NCBI RefSeq assembly: GCF_029017505.1
Contig: NZ_JAQGEI010000014.1
Span: 55,479-119,478, forward strand
From: Sedimenticola hydrogenitrophicus
Lineage (GTDB): Bacteria; Pseudomonadota; Gammaproteobacteria; Chromatiales; Chromatiaceae
Reading direction: 5' to 3'
DNA length: 64,000 bases
Shown: in pieces, positions 26,123 through 34,036 of the stretch
How positions within the stretch are numbered: the first letter of the stretch is position 1
How the letters are laid out: every line of letters starts with the position of its first letter
The notes under the pieces: model-generated
Database searches by the model: none
Told to the model about the DNA's origin: nothing
What the model saw: the letters and a program-made list of their open reading frames with translations, nothing else
Program-made: the position numbers and the translations under genes

Positions 26123-26146
26123 GCGTTAAACCCCGGGGTTTAACGC
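26123..26146. promoter_or_regulatory. 24-bp perfect palindrome, probable late-activator (Ogr) site
   Basis: The sequence (outer arms GCGTTAAACC, centre CCGG) is fully palindromic and sits between the divergent terminase (P) and scaffold (O) genes. Its centre is about 56 bases from the P start and 85 from the O start. A copy with one mismatch occurs at 32759-32782 ahead of gpV. In P2, Ogr sites are centred near -55 of the late promoters, which suits the geometry here. Confidence 0.75.
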
Positions 26147-26219
26147 TTGATCCCGTTGCCATCCGTGCCGTCAGCCGCGACCCTCTCCATTGAACCCAAA
26201 GAGCACGCAAACAGGACCA

Positions 26220-27065
26220 ATGCCCATGAAGAAGCGCTCAAAATTTTTCCGGGTGGCGCAGGAAGGCGACACCATCGACGGCCGCAAGATCACCCGGCAG
26301 GATATCAATGACGCGGTTTCCAATTTTGACAGCAAGCGCTATGGCGCCCGGGTATGGCTGGAGCATGTCCGCGGTTATGTGCCGGGCGGCCCCTTCGATG
26401 CCCTGGGCGACGTGTACGCCGTCCAGGCCAAAGAAGATGACGGTGTCATGGGGCTTTATGCCCAGATCGAACCACTGCCGGAACTGATCGCCATCAACCA
26501 GCGGGCACAAAAGATCTACAGCTCCATTGAATTGACGTTCAGCAAGGGTAAGGCGTGGCTGACCGGCTTGGCCGTCACCGACTCCCCCGCCTCGTTCGGT
26601 ACCGAACGCCTGGCGTTCAGTGCAGGCTCCACCCTCTACCATGGCCCGACCATGGATGATGAGCACCTCTACTCTGTCGGCCTGGAAACCGAAATCGAGT
26701 TTGTGGACTCCTCCGACGATGATGCTGGAAACAAGGACGGTAGTGGGGCTGGGACGCCCACCCTTTTTACCCGCGTAAAGGCTCTGCTGGGTCTGCACAA
26801 GAAGGACACCGACAACTATCTCAGCGATATCGATGCGGCGGTGATGCAGATCGCCGAGAGCCAGCAGGCGTTGATCGAGGGCCAGCCGGACCCCGCCGCC
26901 TTCACCCAGATGCAGACCGATTACAGCGAACTGAAGACCGCCCATGACGCCCTGAGTCAGCAGTTCAGCGACCTGAAAACGCAGCTGCAGGGAGAGGTCG
27001 CAGGCCAACAGTTCAACCGCCCAGCCGCCACCGGCGGCACCGTACACATCCAGACCGATTGCTAG
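26220..27065 (+). CDS. O: Capsid scaffolding protease, P2 gpO
   Basis: A 281-residue protein in which the N-terminal part is the serine protease and the C-terminal third is the scaffold. Visible family segments are SKFFRVAQEGDTIDGRKITR, RYGARVWLEHVRGYVPGGPF and YSSIELTFSKGKAWLTGLAV. The C-terminus forms a coiled coil (YSELKTAHDALSQQFSDLKT). It guides assembly of gpN into T=7 proheads and processes itself and capsid protein. The ATG at 26220 follows CAGGACC; an upstream TTG at 26190 would add ten residues. It is first in the rightward capsid operon. Confidence 0.93.
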   Translation: MPMKKRSKFFRVAQEGDTIDGRKITRQDINDAVSNFDSKRYGARVWLEHVRGYVPGGPFDALGDVYAVQAKEDDGVMGLYAQIEPLPELIAINQRAQKIYSSIELTFSKGKAWLTGLAVTDSPASFGTERLAFSAGSTLYHGPTMDDEHLYSVGLETEIEFVDSSDDDAGNKDGSGAGTPTLFTRVKALLGLHKKDTDNYLSDIDAAVMQIAESQQALIEGQPDPAAFTQMQTDYSELKTAHDALSQQFSDLKTQLQGEVAGQQFNRPAATGGTVHIQTDC

Positions 27066-27074
27066 GAGCACCCA

Positions 27075-28118
27075 ATGCGCAACGAAACCAGAGAACTTTT
27101 CAACGCCTACCTGGAGCAGGTGGCAGCGGTCAACGGTGTACCGGATGCCACCAAGAAGTTCGCGGCCTCCCCCAGCGTCGAGCAGACCCTGGAGAACCAC
27201 ATCCAGGAGAGCAGCGCCTTCCTCGGCGAGGTGAACATCATCGGCGTCGGCGAGCAGCAGGGCGAAAAGCTGGGCCTCTCGCTCGGCTCCACTATCGCCG
27301 GCCGCACCGACACCAGCCTTGCCGACCGCGAGCCCCAGGACCCGTCCGGTGTGGATGACCGCGGCTACTTCTGCAAGCAGACCAACTTCGACACCCACCT
27401 GACCTACGGCAAGCTGGACGCCTGGGCCAAGTTCCCCGACTTCCAGACCCGCATCCGCAACCAGATCATCCGCCAGCAGGCGCTGGACCGGATCATGATC
27501 GGGTTTAACGGTTCATCCGCCGCGGCAACCACCGACCGCAACGCCAACCCGCTGCTGGAAGACGTGAACATCGGCTGGCTGGCGAAGCTGTTGGCCGAGG
27601 ACCCCGCCCGATTCATGGACCAGGGCACCGTGGTCGGCGAGGTGCGTGTCGGCCCCAATGGCGACTATAAAAACCTGGACGCCCTGGTGTACGACATGCG
27701 CAGCAACCTGCTGGCCCCCTGGCATCGGCGCAACACCACCTTCACCGCTATCTGTGGCGCCGACCTGGTGGACGAGAAGTACTTCCCCATGATCAACACG
27801 CACGCGGAGACCCCGACCGAATCCCGGGCGTTGGATCTGATGATCAGCAACAAGCGCCTGGGCGGCCTGCGGGTGGCCGAGGTTCCGTTCGTGCCGGACC
27901 GCAGCATCATGATCTCGCTGCTCAGTGCCGGCGGAGACTCCAACCTCTCCATCTACCACCAGAACGGCACCCGGCGCCGCACCATTGTGGACAACGCGCG
28001 GCGCGACCGGATCGAGAACTTCGAATCGGTCAACGAGGCCTACGTGATCGAGGACCTGACCGGCGCCGCCGCCTGCATCAACATCAAGCTGCCGGACGGC
28101 ATCGGCGGCTGGGCATAA
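27075..28118 (+). CDS. N: Major capsid protein, P2 gpN
   Basis: A 347-residue HK97-fold capsid protein of the P2 family. Recognisable parts are ETRELFNAYLEQVAAVNGVP, QVTE-like FLGEVNIIGVGEQQGEKLGL, DKLDAWAKFPDF-like YGKLDAWAKFPDFQTRIRNQ and RRRTIVDNARRDRIENFES. It builds the icosahedral head after processing by gpO. GGAGCACCC precedes the ATG, and the gene follows the scaffold by nine bases. No break or odd composition is visible. Confidence 0.97.
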   Translation: MRNETRELFNAYLEQVAAVNGVPDATKKFAASPSVEQTLENHIQESSAFLGEVNIIGVGEQQGEKLGLSLGSTIAGRTDTSLADREPQDPSGVDDRGYFCKQTNFDTHLTYGKLDAWAKFPDFQTRIRNQIIRQQALDRIMIGFNGSSAAATTDRNANPLLEDVNIGWLAKLLAEDPARFMDQGTVVGEVRVGPNGDYKNLDALVYDMRSNLLAPWHRRNTTFTAICGADLVDEKYFPMINTHAETPTESRALDLMISNKRLGGLRVAEVPFVPDRSIMISLLSAGGDSNLSIYHQNGTRRRTIVDNARRDRIENFESVNEAYVIEDLTGAAACINIKLPDGIGGWA

Positions 28119-28141
28119 CCGGTAGCGCATGAGCTGAAGAG

Positions 28142-28167
28142 TCCCCGGCCGCGCGCCGGGGATTTTT
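28142..28167 (+). terminator. Hairpin terminator between capsid and terminase small subunit
   Basis: TCCCCGGC-CGCGC-GCCGGGGA is followed by TTTTT. It sits after gene N and may reduce downstream transcription, so that capsid protein is made in excess. Confidence 0.75.
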
Positions 28168-28188
28168 GAAACCAGATGAGGACCACCC

Positions 28189-28833
28189 ATGTTGACCCCG
28201 GCAAAAAAGCATTTCATGAAGACCAAGGCGGCCAGCGAGACCGCCGCGGATGACCTGGACAGCTACTCGGACGCCACCCAGTACGAACTGATGCTGGCCC
28301 AGCTGGCCCAGCACAAGCGCCAGCTGAAGGCCATCCAGAGCACCGAACTCAAGTGCGCCAAGAAGGCCGAGATCCTGCCCGAGTACGTCCCCTATGTGGA
28401 GGGCGTCATCGAATCCGGATCTGGGGTACAGGATGATGTGCTGATGACCATCATGCTCTGGCGCATCGATGCCGGCGACATCCCTGGCGCGATCCGCATC
28501 GCCGCCTATGCCCTGGCTCATGGTCTGCGGATGCCGGACCAGTACAAGCGCGACCTCGCCACCACCCTGGCCGAAGAGGTGGCGGACAATGCCGCCCGGG
28601 ACCCTGCCGCCATCCCCACCGATATGTTGCTGGCCGTGTATGAGATGACGGTGGAACGGGACATGCCCGACGAAGTGCGGGCCAAGCTGCAGAAGGCAAT
28701 CGGCATCCAGTTGAGCGATACCGATAAACCGGCCGCCCTGGACCATCTGAAACGCGCCCTGCAGCTGCATGATCGCAGCGGCGTGAAGAAGCAAATCGAG
28801 AAGCTGGAACGCGAGATCCAGCAGGCAAACTGA
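28189..28833 (+). CDS. M: Terminase small subunit, P2 gpM
   Basis: A 214-residue protein of the P2 gpM family: SYSDATQYELMLAQLAQHKR, IQSTELKCAKKAEILPEYVP, GSGVQDDVLMTIMLWRIDAG and YALAHGLRMPDQYKRDLATT. It recognises cos and activates gpP cleavage. Length is within the usual range. It follows a terminator-like hairpin after N and precedes the head completion gene. The C-terminal helix (LKRALQLHDRSGVKKQIEKL) is likely involved in binding the large subunit. Confidence 0.95.
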   Translation: MLTPAKKHFMKTKAASETAADDLDSYSDATQYELMLAQLAQHKRQLKAIQSTELKCAKKAEILPEYVPYVEGVIESGSGVQDDVLMTIMLWRIDAGDIPGAIRIAAYALAHGLRMPDQYKRDLATTLAEEVADNAARDPAAIPTDMLLAVYEMTVERDMPDEVRAKLQKAIGIQLSDTDKPAALDHLKRALQLHDRSGVKKQIEKLEREIQQAN

Positions 28834-28925
28834 GTTCTCCGGCCTACGGGCCTGGCGGCCCGGTGTGGAGTCAGCTCCCGCTACACGAAGCACCGTAAGC
28901 CGCCACTCTATTCCTAGGGGTATTG

Positions 28926-29390
28926 ATGAGCTTTATCGCCACCGGCGCCAGTCAGGAAAGCGGCCTCACCGTCAAGAACCTGGCCTTCTATCCGGACCTG
29001 AATCTGGACAACTTCCGCGCCCTTTATCGCATCGACACCACGGTTAAAAATGAAGTGGCGATCGATGCACTGATCAATGCCATGGTAGCCACCAATGCCG
29101 AGCTGAAGGCGTGGCGCGCCGAGCAGGAGGCCGCCGGTCATGCCGCCCTGGCGGACGTGCCGGCGGACAGCTACGACGGCACCTCCGAGAAGATCACCCA
29201 CTACCTCACCGCCGTTTACAGCCGCGCCAAAGCACTGCTGGTGGAGCGCTTCCGCGACTTCGACAGCACCGGCGCAGGCCACGGCCGCGCCGATGATCTG
29301 AACCTGACCACCGGTGACTACCTGCAGCAGACCCGCGAATCCCTGCGTGCGCTCAAGGGCTTGCCCCGCACCATCGTGGAGCTGATATGA
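28926..29390 (+). CDS. L: Head completion/stabilisation protein, P2 gpL
   Basis: A 154-residue protein with the gpL pattern: YPDLNLDNFRALYRIDTTVK, IDALINAMVATNAELKAWRA, YLTAVYSRAKALLVERFRDF and YLQQTRESLRALKGLPRTIV. gpL closes filled P2 heads and creates the tail-joining site. A TTG three bases upstream is a less likely start than the ATG at 28926. Its stop overlaps the gpX start by four bases. Confidence 0.94.
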   Translation: MSFIATGASQESGLTVKNLAFYPDLNLDNFRALYRIDTTVKNEVAIDALINAMVATNAELKAWRAEQEAAGHAALADVPADSYDGTSEKITHYLTAVYSRAKALLVERFRDFDSTGAGHGRADDLNLTTGDYLQQTRESLRALKGLPRTIVELI

Positions 29391-29593
29391 CCACGGTCAT
29401 CAGCCAGCAGAACGACACGGTGGACCAGATCTGTCGGCGTCACTACGGTCGCACCGCCGGCGTCACCGAACAGGTACTGGATGCCAATCCCGGGCTGGCG
29501 GAGCGTGGCCCGGTCATCCCGTCCGGCGTCACCATCACCCTGCCGGAAATCACCGTCCAGGCCGAGATCAAAACCGTCAACCTATGGGACTGA
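29387..29593 (+). CDS. X: Tail protein X, P2 gpX
   Basis: A 68-residue protein with the LysM-like gpX signature: NDTVDQICRRHYGRTAGVTE, ANPGLAERGPVIPSGVTITL. P2 gpX is a small structural component at the tail. The ATG overlaps the gpL stop, and the stop in turn overlaps the next frame, in the dense arrangement usual for this operon. Confidence 0.95.
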   Translation: MTTVISQQNDTVDQICRRHYGRTAGVTEQVLDANPGLAERGPVIPSGVTITLPEITVQAEIKTVNLWD

Positions 29594-29931
29594 AAACAGA
29601 CATGCCGATCAAGGAGTACACAGCGGGCAAGCTGATCACCGCGCTGGCGGGCGGCACCGGTGCCGCCATAGCGATGGCGGTGCTCATACCCCGATCAAAA
29701 AAGGAGGCGTTCCTGCGCGGGTATGTCGGATTGGCCAGTTCGGTCATCAGTACCGACATGATCATCCGCCGGCTGCAGCTCCCGGCGGATACCGAAACCG
29801 TGATCTTCGTCGCCGCGGCGGTGGGGTTCAGCGCCTGGTTCACCCTGGGTGCCGCCGCCCGGTCCCTGGAGCGGATACGCCAGATCGGCCTGATCCAGGC
29901 ATGGGAAGAGCTGAAGGGGTGGCGACGGTGA
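29584..29931 (+). CDS. Small membrane protein of the lysis cassette (holin-like)
   Basis: A 115-residue protein with two to three hydrophobic stretches (LITALAGGTGAAIAMAVLIP, FLRGYVGLASSVI, VIFVAAAVGFSAWFTLGAAA). It lies between gpX and a cell-wall peptidase, where P2-like phages carry holin (gene Y) or antiholin. It is therefore a candidate holin or antiholin, although a clear family match is lacking and a 3TM holin gene follows further on. The ATG at 29584 overlaps the end of gpX by ten bases. Confidence 0.6.
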   Translation: MGLKTDMPIKEYTAGKLITALAGGTGAAIAMAVLIPRSKKEAFLRGYVGLASSVISTDMIIRRLQLPADTETVIFVAAAVGFSAWFTLGAAARSLERIRQIGLIQAWEELKGWRR

Positions 29932-30458
29932 GCCGGGTGCAGTTATCCACCAACTTCTTCCTGGATGAGTTCACCCGCTCACAGATAGCGGCCCGGCGGG
30001 GCATTGATATGTCCGTCTGCCAGGGCGACGTGATCTATTTCAACCTGCGCCGCCTCTGCCGCCGCGTGTTGCAGCCGCTGCGCGACGCCCTGGGCCCGAC
30101 GCATATCTCCTCCGGCTATCGCCCGCCAAAGCTCAACCGGTTGATCGGTGGCGCGCCAACCTCACAGCATCAGTACGGCCAGGCGGCCGACCTCGTGGTC
30201 ACCGGGCACACCCCTCTGGAGGTGGCGACCTGGCTGCGCGACCACGTCACCGGCTACGACCAGCTGATACACGAGTACGGCGCATGGGTGCACGTCTCCG
30301 TGCCGTCCGCCGCCCTGCCCGAACCGGCCCGCATGGAGCGGCTTACCGCCATCAAGGTGCCGCGGCTGATCGGCAAACCCCGCACCGTCTACATGCCAGG
30401 GCTGATCGCCATCGACGACGCCCTGGCCCGTCACAATAACCACAAGGAGGCCGCCTGA
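29928..30458 (+). CDS. M15-type peptidase endolysin
   Basis: A 176-residue protein starting at a GTG that overlaps the preceding stop (GTGA). It has the peptidase M15 zinc-site pattern: ISSGYRPPKLNRLIGGAPTS, HQYGQAADLVV and YGAWVHVSV, giving the His, Asp and His ligands. Such enzymes cleave D-Ala-D-Ala or L-Ala-D-Glu bonds in peptidoglycan and act as endolysins in many tailed phages. No signal peptide is evident, so release should depend on a holin encoded nearby. Confidence 0.88.
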   Translation: MSRVQLSTNFFLDEFTRSQIAARRGIDMSVCQGDVIYFNLRRLCRRVLQPLRDALGPTHISSGYRPPKLNRLIGGAPTSQHQYGQAADLVVTGHTPLEVATWLRDHVTGYDQLIHEYGAWVHVSVPSAALPEPARMERLTAIKVPRLIGKPRTVYMPGLIAIDDALARHNNHKEAA

Positions 30459-31009
30459 TGGATTGGTCACTATTCGCCCAGCAACTGCTGCTGGTTGTGT
30501 TACTCGGCGGCGCTGACCGTTTGCGCGGCGACCACTACCACCTGCTGGTCTCGGGTTACGTAGACCGCCTGATATACGGCTGGCTGATGGCCGCCCTGTT
30601 CGGCCACCCCTGGGACGGACTGACATTGCCGATCATGGTGGCCATGTACGTGGGCATGTTGCCGGGCTGGGGCGAAGCCATCGGCTGCGCACTGACCGGG
30701 CGACAACCCGACCCTGAGCGCGCGGCATGGTGGCAGCGCGGTCCGCTGCTGGATAACGCCTGGCTGGCCCTGGTGGCCAGGGGCGTGATCTGGGGTATCG
30801 GGTTCGTGCCGCTGGCGCTGTTAGACCCGCGCCTGCTGCTGGCGCTGCCCGCCTACACCATCGCCATGCCGCTGGCGGTCTGGATCACGGTGCGGGTAGA
30901 GCGCCCAAAACCAGGCAACTGGGAACATCAAGAGTACCTGCGCGGCTGGATTGCCGGGGCGCTGATCACCGCTGGGCTCTACCTGGAGGGATGGTATGGA
31001 TTGGTCTGA
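30458..31009 (+). CDS. Multi-pass phage membrane protein
   Basis: A 183-residue protein with four or more hydrophobic segments (LFAQQLLLVVLLGGADRL, LTLPIMVAMYVGMLPGWGEA, LVARGVIWGIGFVPLALL, LPAYTIAMPLAVWITV). It is encoded in the lysis region between an endolysin and a 3TM holin, with one-base overlap of stop and start upstream. No known holin or spanin signature is seen. It might modulate lysis timing or membrane entry, but this is context inference. Confidence 0.6.
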   Translation: MDWSLFAQQLLLVVLLGGADRLRGDHYHLLVSGYVDRLIYGWLMAALFGHPWDGLTLPIMVAMYVGMLPGWGEAIGCALTGRQPDPERAAWWQRGPLLDNAWLALVARGVIWGIGFVPLALLDPRLLLALPAYTIAMPLAVWITVRVERPKPGNWEHQEYLRGWIAGALITAGLYLEGWYGLV

Positions 31010-31583
31010 TATAAGCGGCGCCATTGCCAAGGCGGCGCCGCTGGTCAGCACCCTGCTGCTAGGCCCGGCCGGCGCCGGTGTCGGCGCCCTGGTGGCCTCG
31101 GCCCTGGGCACGGAGGCGAACCCCGCCGCCGTGGCGACCGCGCTGCAGGACCCGGCCTCGCTGGAGCGTATCCGCCAGATGGAGCTGGACAACAAGGCGG
31201 ACCTGACCCGCATGCACCTTGAAGCGGAGACCGCCCGCCTGGCCGAGGTCAATCAGACCATGCGCGCCGAGGCGGCGAGTATTGATCCCTATGTGCGCCG
31301 CTGGCGGCCGACATACGGGTATCTGACGGCGCTCGCGTGGTTCGTGCAGATGACCGGATTCACCTTCATCCTTGGCTTGGTCGCTTATCAGCATCCGGCA
31401 GATCTCGCGGCCGTTGTCGGGGCGCTGGGCAGCGTACTGGCCGCCCTTCTGGGTCTGTGGGGTATCGCCCTGGCTGTGCTGGGCGTCAATGTCACCAGTC
31501 GCTCAAAAGACAAGCAGGTACATGCAGGCCAGGAGCCGGCACCCGGACTGATGGCCGCCCTGGCAAAACGGCTGGCTGGGTAG
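30996..31583 (+). CDS. 3TM-type holin
   Basis: A 195-residue protein of the 'holin of 3TMs' type. A hydrophobic glycine-rich N-terminus (PLVSTLLLGPAGAGVGALVA) and a long helical linker (LERIRQMELDNKADLTRMHL) are followed by PYVRRWRPTYGYLTALAWFV and two further membrane helices (FTFILGLVAYQH, LGSVLAALLGLWGIALAVLG). It probably makes the membrane lesions that release the M15 endolysin. It overlaps the previous gene by 14 bases. Confidence 0.8.
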   Translation: MDWSDISGAIAKAAPLVSTLLLGPAGAGVGALVASALGTEANPAAVATALQDPASLERIRQMELDNKADLTRMHLEAETARLAEVNQTMRAEAASIDPYVRRWRPTYGYLTALAWFVQMTGFTFILGLVAYQHPADLAAVVGALGSVLAALLGLWGIALAVLGVNVTSRSKDKQVHAGQEPAPGLMAALAKRLAG

Positions 31584-31585
31584 AC

Positions 31586-31801
31586 ATGGACTTCTACGAC
31601 AGCGCCTCTCAACTCGAAGAGCACGAACGGGAAAAGGCCATTGCCCGCCGTGTGCAATACCGCGGCGCCAGCGCGGCAACTTGCGAGGAGTGCCTCGACC
31701 AGATTCCGCAGGCCCGGCGCGATGCCATCCCCGGCGTCCGCCTTTGTATCACCTGCCAGCAGGACAATGAACTGCGCGATAAAACCGGGGGTGGCCGATG
31801 A
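31586..31801 (+). CDS. TraR/DksA-type zinc-finger protein
   Basis: A 71-residue protein with a C4 zinc finger: CEECLDQIPQARRDAIPGVR, then CITCQ. This is the DksA/TraR C-terminal module. Small phage and plasmid members bind the RNA polymerase secondary channel and shift transcription without ppGpp, as TraR does. The N-terminal coiled helix (ASQLEEHEREKAIARRVQYR) has the expected size. It lies in the late operon, overlapping gpR by four bases, as in other P2-like phages. Confidence 0.85.
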   Translation: MDFYDSASQLEEHEREKAIARRVQYRGASAATCEECLDQIPQARRDAIPGVRLCITCQQDNELRDKTGGGR

Positions 31802-32307
31802 GCGCAGACACACAGCCGGCCGGTGGATTCGTGAAACTGAATGCCCTGCGGGAGTATTTGCTGGCGGCACCACTGGGGCTTAACCCCGACCACCTGATCA
31901 CCTTCATCGACAAGGGCAAAGTGATCAGTTACCCGGGCGGCAATAACAAGAACTTCAAATTCGTGTTCCCGGCGCAGCTTATCGTCATCGGCTATGCCGA
32001 CGCCGTGGACAAGCTGGCCTTCTTCATCCTCCAGTGGCTGGACCAGTACCAGCCGGACCACGACGGCGAAGCGTTCACTTTTGATGCGGAGATCATTGAT
32101 CACCGCCAGACGGATATCTCCATCACCCTGACCCTGACCGAGACCATCACGGTCTCCGAGTCGGCCGAAGGCATCACCCTGAACCACTGCACAGAACCCA
32201 GCATCCTGCCCGTCACCATACCGGGCGCCACCCTGGAGGTGTTGCTCAATGACGAGCCGATGGCGGACTGGGTGAATGGCGGCAAGTATGAATCCTATCC
32301 GCTATGA
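31798..32307 (+). CDS. R: Tail completion protein, P2 gpR
   Basis: A 169-residue protein of the gpR family: KLNALREYLLAAPLGLNPDH, ITFIDKGKVISYPGGNNKNF and FFILQWLDQYQPDH. gpR is needed for tail completion in P2. ATGA-type overlaps link it to the DksA-like gene before and gpS after it, showing an uninterrupted late operon. Confidence 0.93.
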   Translation: MSADTQPAGGFVKLNALREYLLAAPLGLNPDHLITFIDKGKVISYPGGNNKNFKFVFPAQLIVIGYADAVDKLAFFILQWLDQYQPDHDGEAFTFDAEIIDHRQTDISITLTLTETITVSESAEGITLNHCTEPSILPVTIPGATLEVLLNDEPMADWVNGGKYESYPL

Positions 32308-32765
32308 GCGATGACCTCACCGCCCTGGAGAACTGGGTACAGCCGCTGCTGGACCAGCTGACCCCGGCCGCGCGCCGGCGCCTGCTGCGGCAGCTCGCGG
32401 TCCAGCTGCGCGCCGGTCAACAGGCGCGGATCGACCGCCAGCAAAACCCGGACGGCACACCGTTCGAACCACGGAAGGAACGGTCAACAAGAAAGCGCGG
32501 ACGCATCAGACGACAGGCAAAAATGTTCCGCAAACTGCGCCAGGCGCGGCACCTGAAGATCCGCACCACAGCCAGCCAGGTGGCGGTGGGTTACTCCGGC
32601 AAAACCGCGCGGATTGCCCTGGTACACCAGGAGGGCAAGCTGGATCGCGTCAGTCCGGGCGGGCCACTCTACCAGTACGCGCGCCGCATCCTGCTGGGGT
32701 TCACCGCCGATGATCGTGACGCGATAACAGAGACCGCACTGAGTCACCTCCTGGACGAGCGTTAA
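32304..32765 (+). CDS. S: Tail completion/virion morphogenesis protein, P2 gpS
   Basis: A 153-residue basic protein of the phage virion morphogenesis family: LTPAARRRLLRQLAVQLRAG, QQARIDRQQNPDGTPFEPRK and HLKIRTTASQVAVGYSGKTA. gpS acts with gpR in finishing the tail. Its last codons overlap the second 24-bp palindrome (32759-32782), so the operator for the next operon is embedded in its 3' end. Confidence 0.93.
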   Translation: MSDDLTALENWVQPLLDQLTPAARRRLLRQLAVQLRAGQQARIDRQQNPDGTPFEPRKERSTRKRGRIRRQAKMFRKLRQARHLKIRTTASQVAVGYSGKTARIALVHQEGKLDRVSPGGPLYQYARRILLGFTADDRDAITETALSHLLDER

Positions 32766-32820
32766 ACCCGGGGGTTTAACGCCTGTCGCGCCTGCCAGGG
32801 CTCACGCCTCCCCGCATAAT
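32759..32820 (+). promoter_or_regulatory. Late promoter for the baseplate operon with activator palindrome
   Basis: Bases 32759-32782 repeat the 24-bp palindrome of 26123-26146 with a single mismatch. A -10-like CATAAT lies at 32815-32820, which places the palindrome centre at about -56 from the expected start. There is no good -35 box, as is typical of Ogr-dependent promoters. It should drive V, PAAR, W, J, I and the fibre genes. Confidence 0.78.
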
Positions 32821-32827
32821 CAGGCGC

Positions 32828-33259
32828 ATGGACTTTACGCTTGTTGAACTGGCCCGCCGTATTGAAAACCTCATCCGCCCCGGCGTGGTGGCGGAGGCCG
32901 ATTACGCCACCGCCCGGGTACGCATCAAGGTGGGTGGGCTCAAAACAGATTGGGTTCCCTGGCTCACCTCACGCGCCGGCGGCGATCGCAGCTGGTGGGC
33001 GCCGGAGGTCGGCGAGCAGGTACTGCTGCTCTCCCCGGGCGGAGACCCGGCACAGGGTTACGCCCTGCCGGCCATCTACCGGGCGGCGCACCCGGCCAAC
33101 GCCAGCAGCCCGGACATCCACCGCGTGGACTATGGCAACGGCAGCTGGATCGAGCATGACCGGGCCTCCGGAAAACTGAGCATTCACGCCGCGGGGGACA
33201 TCGATCTGGTCGCCGGCGGCAATGTGCGTATCAACGGTCAACGCATTGACCTCAACTAA
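32828..33259 (+). CDS. V: Baseplate spike protein, P2 gpV
   Basis: A 143-residue baseplate assembly protein: an OB-fold N-terminal part (ARVRIKVGGLKTDWVPWLTS, DRSWWAPEVGEQVLLLSPGG) and a short C-terminal beta-helix (GNGSWIEHDRASGKLSIHAA, VRINGQRIDL). The trimer forms the membrane-piercing tail spike. It is shorter than P2 gpV (about 211 residues); a separate PAAR protein encoded next probably supplies the tip. First gene after the late promoter. Confidence 0.92.
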   Translation: MDFTLVELARRIENLIRPGVVAEADYATARVRIKVGGLKTDWVPWLTSRAGGDRSWWAPEVGEQVLLLSPGGDPAQGYALPAIYRAAHPANASSPDIHRVDYGNGSWIEHDRASGKLSIHAAGDIDLVAGGNVRINGQRIDLN

Positions 33260-33280
33260 TTGACCCACTGGGAGATAACC

Positions 33281-33703
33281 ATGCGCCGATTACCACTGCT
33301 GTTCATCACCGCCCTACTCTGTTTCATCGCCCTGCCAGCCAGCGCCAGCGGCCAGGTTGGACACTGCACCGAGTGCCACGCCATCGCGGCCGACCTACAG
33401 GAGGTTTCCATGCCCGCTGTCACCCGATTGGGAGACCAATGCACCGGACACGGTTGCTGGCCGTCCCGTCCCAACGTCGAAGCCTCGCCGGATGTGTTCG
33501 CGAACGGTATCGCCGCCCACCGCCAGGGCGACGCCTGGGCGGCGCACACCTGCCCCAGTATCCCGGAAACCCATGCCAGCGTACTGGCCGCCGGCAGCGG
33601 TAGCGTCTTTGTCAACGGCCGGCAGTTGGCGCGAATCGGCGACCCGGTCGCTTGCGGGTCAGCCTGCAGCCAGGGCTCGCCGGACGTATTCGCCGGCGGC
33701 TGA
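33281..33703 (+). CDS. PAAR-domain spike tip, with in-frame signal-peptide extension
   Basis: The C-terminal 97 residues are a PAAR protein (TRLGDQCTGHGCWPSRPNVE, VFANGIAAHRQGDAWAAHTC, VFVNGRQLARIGDPVACGSA) that would sharpen the gpV spike and bind metal. An AGGAGG perfectly placed before ATG 33410 suggests that the normal product starts there. The same frame is open upstream to ATG 33281. It adds a signal-peptide-like MRRLPLLFITALLCFIALPA and a CTECH motif. Whether the long form is made is uncertain. Confidence 0.85.
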   Translation: MRRLPLLFITALLCFIALPASASGQVGHCTECHAIAADLQEVSMPAVTRLGDQCTGHGCWPSRPNVEASPDVFANGIAAHRQGDAWAAHTCPSIPETHASVLAAGSGSVFVNGRQLARIGDPVACGSACSQGSPDVFAGG

Positions 33704-33706
33704 ACC

Positions 33707-34036
33707 ATGGGCATGCAGGCGACCACAGGCCGGACCCTGGACGGGTTCGAGCATATCCGGCAGTCCATCGCGGACATCCTCACGACCCCCATCGGGTCGC
33801 GGGTGATGCGCCGCGACTACGGGTCCGGCCTGTTTCGCCTGCTCGATGCCCCAATCACCAGCGCCACCATCCTGGCGCTGTATGCCGCCACCGCCGACGC
33901 CCTCATGCGCTGGGAACCGCGAATCCAGCTGCACCGGATCCAACTGGATATGACCCAGGCAGAACAGGGCGGACTGAAACTGATCATTGACGGCCGTACC
34001 GTCGATGGGGATGTCTCGCTGGAGGTGTCGCTGTGA
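33707..34036 (+). CDS. W: Baseplate assembly protein, P2 gpW (gp25 family)
   Basis: A 109-residue gp25/lysozyme-like baseplate protein with TLDGFEHIRQSIADILTTPI and GSRVMRRDYGSGLFRLLDAP. It links the baseplate wedge to the sheath. It starts four bases after the PAAR stop and overlaps gpJ by four bases. Confidence 0.95.
   Translation: MGMQATTGRTLDGFEHIRQSIADILTTPIGSRVMRRDYGSGLFRLLDAPITSATILALYAATADALMRWEPRIQLHRIQLDMTQAEQGGLKLIIDGRTVDGDVSLEVSL

Noticed and set aside
26238..28226. Minus-strand frames opposite O and N
   Set aside because: Shadows of scaffold and capsid genes; compositionally biased with no start signals.
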